A DNA stretch of 64,000 bases, from contig NW_003546268.1 of assembly GCF_000090795.2 (NCBI RefSeq), forward strand, positions 108,235 through 172,234, given 5' to 3'. The translations under genes and the position numbers were made by a program. Source of the stretch: Amphimedon queenslandica (Eukaryota > Porifera > Demospongiae > Haplosclerida > Niphatidae). Below the pieces are notes generated by a model. It was given only the letters and a program-made list of their open reading frames with translations. It had not been told where the DNA came from and searched no databases. Positions 55,401 through 64,000 of this stretch are shown here, piece after piece (the stretch's first letter is position 1; each line of letters starts with the position of its first letter).

Positions 55401-58400
55401 TCCCATCTGTAACACCATTTTGTTTGTCATTGCCACACCCACTTTATATAAAGGATGTAGGCAAGTAGTTGCAAATGCTTTTCAATTTGTTACCTTAAAG
55501 TTACTTTTAAATGCTGGTACTACTAATTGCTAGTTTTGTTTTTGGGTTTAAAATCGCAATTATTAATACCCACAATTATTAATACCCGCAATTATTAATA
55601 ATGACATCATGATGCCATATAACTATTAGTAATAATTACTTAATTGCAATTTTTAATACCAGCAAGATCTACCTCTTGCTAAAATCAAAAAATTTAGTAC
55701 CTGCAATTAAAAGTCACTCTAAAGTATTTCTCCAATACAACACGTGTATAGAAGAATTGTTATTATGTAATTGTGGACATACATATAAATATATATGCAT
55801 GTATAGATAGTGCGACAGTGAAAACAATTTTAGTAACCCCAGGTCATAATAAAAGGATTCACAGTTTACCTTATTGTAATGATTTATTTCACTTATTATC
55901 ATACACTGTTTGTACTGTATATCAAGTACATTTATATTAATAATGCTCTCGATCTTCAGGTATAAAGATGCTCCTACTGACCTGATGAAGGATTGCTTCA
56001 AAGGAAATGTGTATCCCAAATATCTTCAAAAATACATGGAATGTATTTACAAATTGTCATATGAAGAGACTCCTAAATACAATCATTTAAGACAGTTATT
56101 TTTTAAAGAACTAAAAGATAACGGGATGAGTGATGATGGAACTGGCCTTGACTGGATAAGTGGAGGAGGAGGTGAAGGAGGAGGAGAAAGATGTGGAGGA
56201 GGAGGAGGCAAAGGAGGTGAAGGAGGAGGAAGAGGAGGTGAAGGAGGAGGAAGAGGAGGTGAAGGAGGAGGAAGAGGAGGTGGGTTGAAGGGACGGAAAA
56301 GAAAGCATGATCCTGAACTAGAAACTGAATATAAACAAATACCAAAGGCTAAGGGTAGAAAAATGATACAAATTGAGGCTCAAAAGAAGAAAGCAGCTCT
56401 TCCAGTTTGGAAAGCGACACCTTCATTGCCAGATGGTACAATCCTTTCTGGGTTTACTAAAAGAGAGTGGAGGCTAGAGAAATCAATAAGAAATGGAGGT
56501 TTTGGACTGATTAACGAAGTATCTCCAACTACAAAATCCTCAGGCAGTTATGCCATTAAAGTGGTAAATGTAACTAATGTAATGCATCCTCTGCCCATAA
56601 TATTACTAACTATCGAATGTCTGTTTTTTGGACAGTTTTTTTTAGCTTTACCCAATGGGGGATCAAATATTCATTTTGAAACATTGTATATTATTTGAAA
56701 TTTTTTATTAAAACAGAAACCACAAGACAACGGACCATTATTCTGTGAAGTAGCATTTTACAGACGAGCAGCCACTTCAGACTTGAGTGAGGACTGATTT
56801 TTATTGTATTTATTTGTGTTTATTTTTACTACTAACAGTAAATGATTGGGTGAAGTCTCATGATTTGAAGTATCTTGCAATACCTCAGTTCATTGATTGT
56901 GGAAAACATGAGTCTTCATCTTTGCAGTATCGCTTTCTTATAATGAAGAGATTTGGAGACAATATTGAAAAGCTTTTTGAAGAAGCCGGGAGCAAGTTTG
57001 GAGTAAAGACTGTTTGCTATCTGGCATTAAGAATAGTAAGTGAAATTATTATTGTAATTATTTTTTGACCATCCATCTCTTTACGTTTTTCTCTTTCCTT
57101 CCTCCCTCTCTATAGTTAGAGGCACTTGAGTACTTGCATGATTCACATTATGTTCATGCAAACATTAAAGGCGCTCACATACTTACTGGATATTCTCATA
57201 GAGATCAGGTTTGGCCCTTAATTATTTCTCCTTTCATTGCTGTTTCTGGTTTAAAATTGCTCAAAAAATTTTGTTGAAGATGTACATGTAGTATGTGTTA
57301 TTTTGTTAAAATTTGCTAGAAGAGAATTCTCCTTTTCTGGTATAGTTCTTTTAAGTTTGAGCTGATTCCAAGCCAAGTTAGATTTAAAAATTTTTTAAAG
57401 CACTGAAAAGTTTTTGCCAAAGTGCTGATCTGTATTACTATAATGCTAGTACTTGGATCTCCACTGCTTTGGCCTAATTTCACCAAAAGTGGCTAAAAGA
57501 GAAGTGTCCATTTTTGTGATTTTATGAAATGCATGATTGTATTTGCTCGATTAAACACCCAGGCACTTATACTGGGATAAACGTGTGCATCTGTAGTTGG
57601 AAAATATTAGTGATGGATGTTTATTGAAGCAGGGCATTTTTTGGTACATGTTCTTATATTGGGTAGAAGCATTGAGCTGATTGTAATCAAAATTGGATTT
57701 TTATGAATTTTTCAAATTTTGTTGTATTTCAATGAAAATACATGTACATGTATCTAGAACAATCCTCAATTTTTTGAAATTGTTTATAATTTTTAGGTGT
57801 ACTTGGTAGATTATGGATTAGCTTTTCGATATTCTCCTAATGGTGAACACAAGCCATACAAACCTGATCCAAGACGTAGTCACGATGGCACTATTGAATT
57901 CACAAGCATTGATGCACACGATGGAGCTAGTAAACATAATGAAATCTCTACTTATATTGATTGCTTATTTGTAGGTCCATCACGCAGAGGAGATCTGGAG
58001 ATACTTGGCTACTGCTTGTTACAATGGTCTTGTGGTAGACTACCATGGGAGGATTATATAAATGATATGCCAATGGTAGCAAGTTTGAAAAGAAGGTAAT
58101 TGGTGAAAAATACTTAATTGGGCCAAGCACGAGCAAGCCTCACTTAGACACTAACTACCATATTTCTTTGAATAAGAGCCTGGGTGTTTATTTCTAAAGA
58201 GGGGGAAGTTACATGTACATGTGAATAAAATTAAAATGCCCAAAAAGTGAAATAGAACTCCTGTTGTTGGCTTCTCTGGTTAGTAGAGGAACAGTTAGGC
58301 TATTGGAAACAATCTAAATGCTGTATACACAAGTAAATAACAGCATTAAAAGTAGTAGGATTGATTTGGAATTTAGAAACAAGAGGGTACTGCGAACTGG

Positions 58401-61390
58401 TGTAGTAATCAGAGCCAAAATAACAGTTGGACATTTTTTTGACCATTTTGCTCAATTGTCTGACCAAATTCTGTGTTGTTTTGCCATTTTGTTCGAGCAA
58501 CATAATTTTAAAAAATAATGACATTAATTATTACGTGATAACCAATTAATCATGTTCCAGGCCCACAATGTATGCTATTAAGTGAGATAAACAGCATGCT
58601 TCATGAGCAGAATACAGTACATTACATTTGGAGCAACTTTAGAAATTCATTAAAAAATTGAAATTTAGTTGGAATAAGTTCTTAGTTGATGCACAGCATA
58701 AGGATATGTATTTGTATTCAAAAAAAATTAAAATTCATCCTAGCCATTTTTAAAGGCTATTTCCTTGAGTTTTTTCAGAATTTTGGCATTTCAAGAAATC
58801 CTCCACCAGTACATGAAGCATATTACCCGAAAGCATTGTAATTATTTACACAGATTTCTACATTGTAACTACCGTATAGCGGGAAATTTTGGAGGGACTA
58901 AAATTTGGCGAATTGCTAAATTTTGATGATTGGCGAATTTTAATTTGGCAAATTTGTAGCCATGTGCCATTGAGCATGCGTATAATGGCTCAAAATGGCG
59001 GATTTTATTTTGGTGAATGGCTATCAACATGCCAAATTCGCCAAATTTAATTCCCTCCAAAATTTCCCGCTATACGGTGTGAAGCTATGTCTTCCATGCA
59101 ATGGTAGGATTTCTTACCACACCAGTTTGCAAGTACCCTCTTGTTTCTTTACTTTTTCCCAATTCAATCCTACTACTTTTCCTTTTTAATGTTTTTTATT
59201 TACTTGTTTTTTTCTACTTTCTTAAAATTAATTTATAAATTACATTCTGTTATGATTCTGTAGTTACTTTAATTTCATGTATATTTATGCTGATCACGTG
59301 CACATAAATTAAAATGGTGTCAAACCACAAACCCTTGAGCTGGATTTTTGTCTTAAATTTTTGTTCCCACCTGTCTTGCTTCTTTTTTAAAGCCACCTTT
59401 CTGATCCTTGACCCTCGCATGAAGGAATAATGTAAAAACCCAACTTGAGCAGTTCTCTGGTTTAAAAGACTTCTGTATTGATAGAAGAAGAGAAAGAAGA
59501 AAAAGTCTGAAGAATTTTGTAGGAATTTGAATTTGGGCCTGTTCACCAGATATACTCCTGCTACATTAAAGTCCACTTTAAAGATACTATGACAATTGAT
59601 TAGTGAAGAACTTATTTAATCTGTTTATAAGGCTGTACAAGGTAAGATGAAAGAGTTATAAGTGTTCGAAAATTTTAAAAACGGTTGCCATTTTGAAAAA
59701 TCAACTCCAATCCTACATGTAGGCTATTGCCTATGTACCAGGTAAAATATGCGTATCTATTCACATGAATGAGATATGATTTTTTAATGATATTTATTGG
59801 GATACTGTAAATGAAAATTTTGTTGTAGCTGCCATGATTGAGGTATGCTTTGTACAGTCTTCAATGGGGAAATGGTGTAATTTTACTGTTTTCCCAGCTG
59901 AGCAAAGGAGCTGAGAATAGATTCTAACTGTAATCTCCATTTCTGTACCACTGTAGCTATTAGCAGCTCTAAGTATTATAGAAAAGTAAATTTAGCTTAT
60001 TTTAGCCTATTAGCCCATTGGTTATTGTATAATTTATGCCCCCACAATTGCAGCTGAAAAATCTTATGTTTTATGGTATCCAATGAATATCATTAATCTA
60101 TACTTAGTGGATTAATTTTATTATGTTAGTGATGGGTGTATATTTGAGGAGGGTCTTTATTCAAGGAAATACAGAATTCATTAGCAATGCAAGGTTTCAT
60201 TACTTCCATTGAAATTGGTGGTGGCCAAACAAAAACACAATTGCAACCAACACACTACTAGAAGAAATGAGTTTTATATGCAAAATATGGTAGAAATTCT
60301 GCCCAAGACTTCTTCAGTATCATGCTCTATGAAACTATTCTTTGTTGATAATACAGAGAAACTCTAAAAGTCAAGCACTTGTTACCTTCTGACTTGACTT
60401 CAATCATACTACATATAAAGCTAACTAAACTGTATAAAAGTGTAAAAGCCTTCTACTTGGTGGAACTGGTTCTTGTCAATCTGGCACTTACAAGTGTAGA
60501 ATGGCCTTAAAGCAACAGACATTTTTAGGCAATAAATTCAGGTTTACCTAAATTTTTATCTCATTTTAAAGGTTTTAGCCCTGGGTGTAAGACAGTAGAT
60601 ATAGGAAACTCTACTAAGTGCACCGATTTAGTGAGACTATTAACTTGGTGTTGTATTTCTCATTGCGGATTCTTTTGGCTTTAAAGATTCTTTTTACTCT
60701 GTATTTCATATGCTTTTAGGATTTTTCTAGTTTATTATGAATGCATTACTAAGTTGACTACACTTGCTTGTACTAGTTTTACTATATTTGACAAGGGGTC
60801 CTTAAAGTGTTAACAGTTAAAGTGATCATTAATTTGACAAAACATCATTTATTACATGAGTGCAGCTTTATCTTCAGTCTTTCTAATTATATTTTAAGTT
60901 CCTGTCAGTTTTTCCTGATACATACTTATGTTACGTATAGCTGATTCCAAATAAAATTTGTTTTTTAAGTGAGTTGCTGTGCTATTATTGGTTCTCATGA
61001 AGCATGCTGTTTATCTCACTTGAGTTAGTGTGCTTTGTGGAAAACCCTGTCCCTGATATTAATATTGCTCTTTTTAGGTATAAAGATGTTCCCACTAATC
61101 TGATTAAGGATTGCTTCAAAGGAAAAACATACCCAAAATGCCTTAAAAGTTACATGGAATCTATTTATAAACTTTCATACGAGGAAATTCCTAAATACGA
61201 GAATTTAAAAAACTTATTTTTCAAAGAACTGAAAGATAATGGGATGAGTGATGATGGAACTGGCCTTGACTGGATAAGTAGAGGAGGAGGTGAAAGGGGC
61301 GAGTTGAAGGGACGGAAAAGAAAGCATGATCCTGAACCAGAAACTGAATACAAAGCAATGCCAAAGGCTAAGGGCAGGAAAATGACATGA
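49423..61390 (+). CDS. Tandem VRK: vaccinia-related kinase fused to a VRK pseudokinase
   Basis: Thirteen exons in one frame, about 796 residues: 49423-49665, 50709-50778, 50831-51030, 51110-51202, 52798-52930, 52986-53106, 55960-56563, 56717-56786, 56839-57035, 57116-57208, 57797-57929, 57975-58095 and 61078-61390. Domain 1 is VRK-like and intact: loop GKGAYGEV, lysine in YAIKV, catalytic [14 protein letters not shown], the VRK stretch SIDAHDGA and [11 protein letters not shown]. Exon 7 codes the first domain's C-lobe end, a Gly-rich linker, a basic KGRKRKHD tail, then directly the second domain's start. Domain 2 has RNGGFGLI for the loop and HANIKGAH for the catalytic loop, losing the catalytic Asp and Mg-binding Asn, so it should be catalytically dead. 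VRKs phosphorylate chromatin and nuclear-envelope proteins such as BAF. A 10-N gap lies in intron 6; the exon 7 junction is gap-free. Confidence 0.82.
49746..49959. mobile_element. TA-flanked MITE, CAAGATGATTTATTGG ends
   Basis: CAAGATGATTTATTGG at the left and CCAATAAATCATCTTG at the right, flanked by TA, with inverted arms continuing inward (AATATTGGCGA versus TTTGCCAAAATATT). Mariner-like non-autonomous element in VRK intron 1. Confidence 0.85.
51820..52160. mobile_element. 341-bp CAGGGGCGTATCTAG MITE in VRK intron 4
   Basis: Same family as 38407 and 46788; flanked by ACTCT on each side (51815-51819 and 52161-52165). It carries the common GGGGGTGCTGAGGGCGC and CTGAGGGGGGTGCTCAAG blocks. 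Short ATCAAGGTTTGACACTTTG-like words occur on both sides of the insertion (51783 and 52171). Confidence 0.92.
52440..52740. repeat. AT-rich internal-repeat unit in VRK intron 4
   Basis: Carries GGCTGAGAGTTCTC, TTGATTCCAATCAAAAAT and GGGCCTAATTATTGAGTAAC, diverged versions of the window-wide family, in reverse orientation. A further copy is in the matching intron of the second kinase at 57245-57780. Confidence 0.5.
53107..55959. other. VRK intron 6 with assembly gap
   Basis: A 2.85-kb intron between the first kinase and the fusion exon. Ten Ns stand at 54778-54787. The words GAAAATCCACTTT before and AAAGTGGATTTTC after the gap are inverted copies, so a hairpin may have stopped assembly there. 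Open frames at 54296-54541 and 54619-54849 (the latter crossing the Ns) have no recognised similarity and lack splice or start support. Simple ATTATTAATACC repeats lie at 55560-55650. Confidence 0.6.
56158..56282 (+). repeat. Coding 21-bp minisatellite, Gly-rich linker of the VRK fusion
   Basis: Tandem GGAGGAGGAAGAGGAGGTGAA units code GGGRGGE heptads between the two kinase domains. The equivalent place in the last exon (61283-61305) has only SRGGGERGE, so the array grew after duplication. Confidence 0.9.
58157..60173. mobile_element. Possible 2-kb non-autonomous transposon in the VRK last intron
   Basis: TATTTCTTTGAATAAGAGCC at the left is matched, reversed, by TATTTCCTTGAATAAAGACC at the right. 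No transposase frame was recognised between. It contains the CCGTATAGCGGG MITE at 58872 and an AT-rich repeat patch at 58555-58800. The ends could also be two unrelated insertions in opposite orientation. Confidence 0.4.
58872..59077. mobile_element. Palindromic MITE, CCGTATAGCGGG ends
   Basis: CCGTATAGCGGGAAATTTTG and its inverse at the right end; flanks TA (left) and TG (right, one change). The arms (GGAGGGA, ATTTGGCGAATT) differ from the copy at 25776, so these belong to two subfamilies with the same tips. Confidence 0.85.
60980..61045. repeat. Head module of the CCAAGGTTT family, reversed
   Basis: GAAGCATGCTGTTTATCTCAC...GTGCTTTGTGGAAAACCCTG is the reversed head end seen at 18593, just before the last VRK exon. 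Confidence 0.55.
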
Positions 61391-61998
61391 AATGAGACGA
61401 CTAAGGCCACCTAATTATACATGTAGATGTTTTATCCTTGTGAACTGGGCAATCATAATAGGGACATTCACTTTTTTATTTTGCTAATGATTTCACCACA
61501 TCAACTTTACATTTTCAATTATGCACAGCAATGATCAAGATTTGTGTTTTTTATTATAATATTATTATTAGTTTTTATTATTGTTCTTATTACTACAAAA
61601 AACCGTAAAAATCATGAGCATGCCACAGAAAGAGAGAGCCCTACAAAATAAAGAAGCTACAACATACACCAAACAAAGAAAAGGTGAAAAAACAGATGAG
61701 TTGTCAGTCGGCCATATTCCACCAAAATAATGTGGTATCAATTCAAGCCACATATAAGCATTAGTAACGACATAATACTAATTAAATTTACAGGTACATG
61801 TTCATGTATAATATCAACTAAAAAAATAATAATGATTTTGTTATTTTAAAGCCATGTGCATTGTTCCTTTTAAGATACACATAATGAATGGCCATCTAAA
61901 ATAGGTATAGATGTATGTGTAATTGTGTAGGATACATGTGCACATGTATACTACTTGGTTGTTCTTTTTAATGTCCTTTTCACTTGTGTCTTCCTCAG
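61391..61998. other. Spacer between VRK and the EIF3A-like relic
   Basis: About 600 AT-rich bases holding the VRK 3' UTR and ATTATT runs. Opposite-strand frames at 61568-61753 and 61841-62113 show no similarity. Nothing else seen. Confidence 0.5.
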
Positions 61999-62343
61999 TA
62001 CAGTTAGTACACAGTGCAGATACACAAGATAGAACTGATTGTATTGTGCTTATGCCTTGGGTCAAATTTCTGTTGGAGTCATTCCGGGATGTACTTGAGC
62101 TTTTTAAAAACAATAAACAGTTGGAGGCTATTTATGTACACGTAGCTAAGAGAGGTAGTTATAAATAATTATACTTTGCTGATTTTTGTAGCATTTGCTT
62201 CTTGTCTTAATTGAGTACTAGAGAAAGACAGAGTTTCACAAGTTGTTTAACATAGATCTTGAGGTATAAAGTAACAATGAAGGGATTGTGTGATATAGCC
62301 ACTGTTGATTATCCCTCTCTGTTGCAAGTGATGCTTTTATGTC

Positions 62344-62414
62344 TCGTTCGTCTGAGTACCAACACTCAGTGCTGACTAGAGTTACATCTCATCACCCATT
62401 AACCTGATGCTTCA
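62344..62414 (+). repeat. Direct repeat, first copy
   Basis: About 71 bases starting TCGTTCGTCTGAGTACCAAC and including CAGTGCTGACTAGAGTTACA. A second copy at 62682-62752 is over 90% identical. One copy lies in each of two successive introns of the EIF3A-like relic. Confidence 0.9.
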
Positions 62415-62681
62415 GTGAGAGGGATTATGTGCTAGTCATGTGACCTCTATATTGTAGTTTATTTAATGTCATTCTCATTTAGGAAGAGCACAAGAATGAA
62501 CAGGCACAATTATTGAAGAAGTTTCAGGAAAATCAGTCTACAGAATACAGAGCATATCTAAAGAGGAAACAAGCCATTGAGGATTGTAAAGAGTTCCTAG
62601 AAAATGTTCAGAAGTAGAAGGTAAAATCTTAATCTACAGTACTAGAGGAGAGATCGGTAGGAAGCATGTGATGCCTTTGGT

Positions 62682-62752
62682 CTTGTTCATCTGAGTACCA
62701 ACACTCAGTGCTGACTAGAGTTACATCTCATTACCCATTGACCTGATGCTTC
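62682..62752 (+). repeat. Direct repeat, second copy
   Basis: Partner of 62344-62414, with a handful of substitutions. It may mark an internal duplication or a short interspersed element; no ends were recognised. Confidence 0.9.
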
Positions 62753-64000
62753 TTATATCATTCACATGATAGATGTGTGACTTAACACGTATATGTCATT
62801 TAAAAGTTATGTTATGCATACAGGAGCAGCAACTGAGGGAAGAAGAAGCCAAGAAAGAGATAGAGCTATGTAGACAACAACAGAAGATACTGGACGAAGA
62901 CATGAAGAAAGAGAATGAAGAAAAGAAGAGGAGGAATATTGAAGAAATCAAGAGGAAAATGGCCGAGACAAGTTAGAGACTCTGAAAAAGACTCCATTAG
63001 GAGCAAGAGCATTTGCTGATGTTACTGCAGCTGTAAGATAGTTGTCATAGTGACTGTAATCTCATTAGTTGGTTTGTAGGATATGAAGGATCTGGATGCT
63101 GATGAGATATTGTTGAAGGAACTACAGCAGATGGATAAAGAGAGAAGGGATAAAGAAACCAAATTAAAAGGACAAAAAGAGTGAGACATAATGTATTATT
63201 GTAATCAGTTTATAATTTTTACCTCTACATTATGGACTTCTGCTTCTTTTTATACCCTCTAACTATCTTTTCAGTTTGATTACATGGAAAGAGCAAAGAA
63301 AATGGTTGAGATTTCACTGCTAGAGAAACAGTACCAGGCACATATTAAAGAGGACGTGGAGTTTTTCTTAATAAATCTGAGACCCAGAGGGTAATAAAGC
63401 TTTGAGATTCATTTAATTTTTTTTGTATTATTGTCATTGTGATAGTGTAAGCTATTATAACAAGCTACATGTACATGTACACCCCTCAGTGCTGAAGCAA
63501 AATAGCAGGCTTCATAGCTTGAAAATACGGTTGCTTTTGAAAATTTGGCAAATTAATTTCTTCTACTAGATTTTGTGGATGAGCCATTTTATATTCTAAT
63601 ATTTTATAGCTATGATTGTTATAAAGCAGTTTTGTTCATGTAATTGTGTACATTCGGTATTAACGTTGCTAGGTAAATTAGCTAAAGTATACAGAATGGC
63701 TAGTATGTGTTTATTTTTTTATTTTGACTTATTTCCTTATAGAGCATGAAAAGTCATTGAAGCTTCAATCCAGATTCCAGACTTCAAAAGATGGAGAAAG
63801 AGAGACTTGTGTTTGTGAAAACTGTAAAGGACAAAAGAAAAGAAAAACTCACTCACTGTAAGTGTAAATAGTTTTTTACACATGCTTGTACCTTTATACA
63901 TCACTGACTAGTGATTTAGCATATTATTGTAGTACATGTACCATTATTCTGTAAGAATATCATTTGAAAATAAATTAGAAATAAATTTTATTTTGAGATA

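Larger units (their letters stand above)
61999..63857 (+). pseudogene. EIF3A-like relic with the middle missing
   Basis: Exon-like blocks resemble translation factor eIF3a in order. 61999-62154: ADTQDRTDCIVLMPWVKFLL, matching human residues near 160-215. 62483-62613, 62824-63032 and 63080-63180: the Glu/Lys coiled coil after the PCI region (LGARAFADVT, like LGAKAFKDID). 63275-63390: FDYMERAKKMVEISLLEKQY. 63743-63857: further coiled coil. About 350 residues with the PCI domain are absent between blocks 1 and 2, whose splice phases do not fit. Block 3 needs a one-base shift near 62970 and block 6 another near 63780; block 5 runs into a stop. Each block still has splice-like borders, so this is a decayed DNA-level duplicate, not a retrocopy. 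A working EIF3A is presumably elsewhere. Confidence 0.75.

Noticed and set aside
59250-59576. 108-codon minus-strand frame in the last VRK intron
   Set aside because: No similarity; falls in repeat-rich sequence between inverted ends.

Overview
The window looks like nuclear DNA of a sponge, most likely a demosponge of the Amphimedon type. Genes are packed closely, most introns are only 44-100 bases, intergenic DNA is AT-rich, the word TACATGTA recurs everywhere, and protein sequences are animal-like but diverged (nanos, tankyrase, VRK, shootin, HSPA12). The species is an inference. No rRNA, tRNA, CRISPR array or recognisable retroelement was seen.

Layout: 1-8295 (-) a shootin-1-like coiled-coil/polyproline protein, 3' end outside the window; 8997-9857 (-) single-exon nanos; 10428-14132 (-) ENO4-like enolase; 14220-18384 (+) and 19374-23339 (+) a tandem pair of CFAP58 genes; 23473-31714 (-) a WDR6-like WD40 protein; 31848-40994 (+) tankyrase; 42112-44181 (-) an HSPA12-type Hsp70; 44787-46197 (+) a broken partial copy of tankyrase; about 46225-48052 (+) a small unrecognised EF-hand gene; 49423-61390 (+) two vaccinia-related kinases whose middle exon joins them in one frame; 61999-63857 (+) a decayed EIF3A-like relic. 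DNA-transposon-like elements and a family of AT-rich elements with internal repeats fill the longer introns.

Two gene pairs are head to head with very short shared promoters: ENO4/CFAP58 (87 bases, with a good RFX X-box) and WDR6/tankyrase (133 bases). The first pair joins two sperm/cilium genes under one ciliary control element. The second CFAP58 copy carries a similar but weaker X-box.

Most notable: (1) seven families here (SHTN1, NANOS1, ENO4, CFAP58, TNKS2, HSPA12A, EIF3A) all have human members on chromosome 10q23-q26, suggesting ancient linkage kept between sponge and human; (2) a VRK-VRK fusion whose second kinase domain has lost catalytic residues; (3) a nanos with an N-terminal match to the CNOT1-binding motif of vertebrate Nanos; (4) three inverted-repeat transposons nested inside one another with clean target duplications; (5) a transposon insertion whose empty site is present 5 kb away in the parent gene. 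Exon coordinates come from reading splice signals and homology by eye; single boundaries may be off by a few bases.
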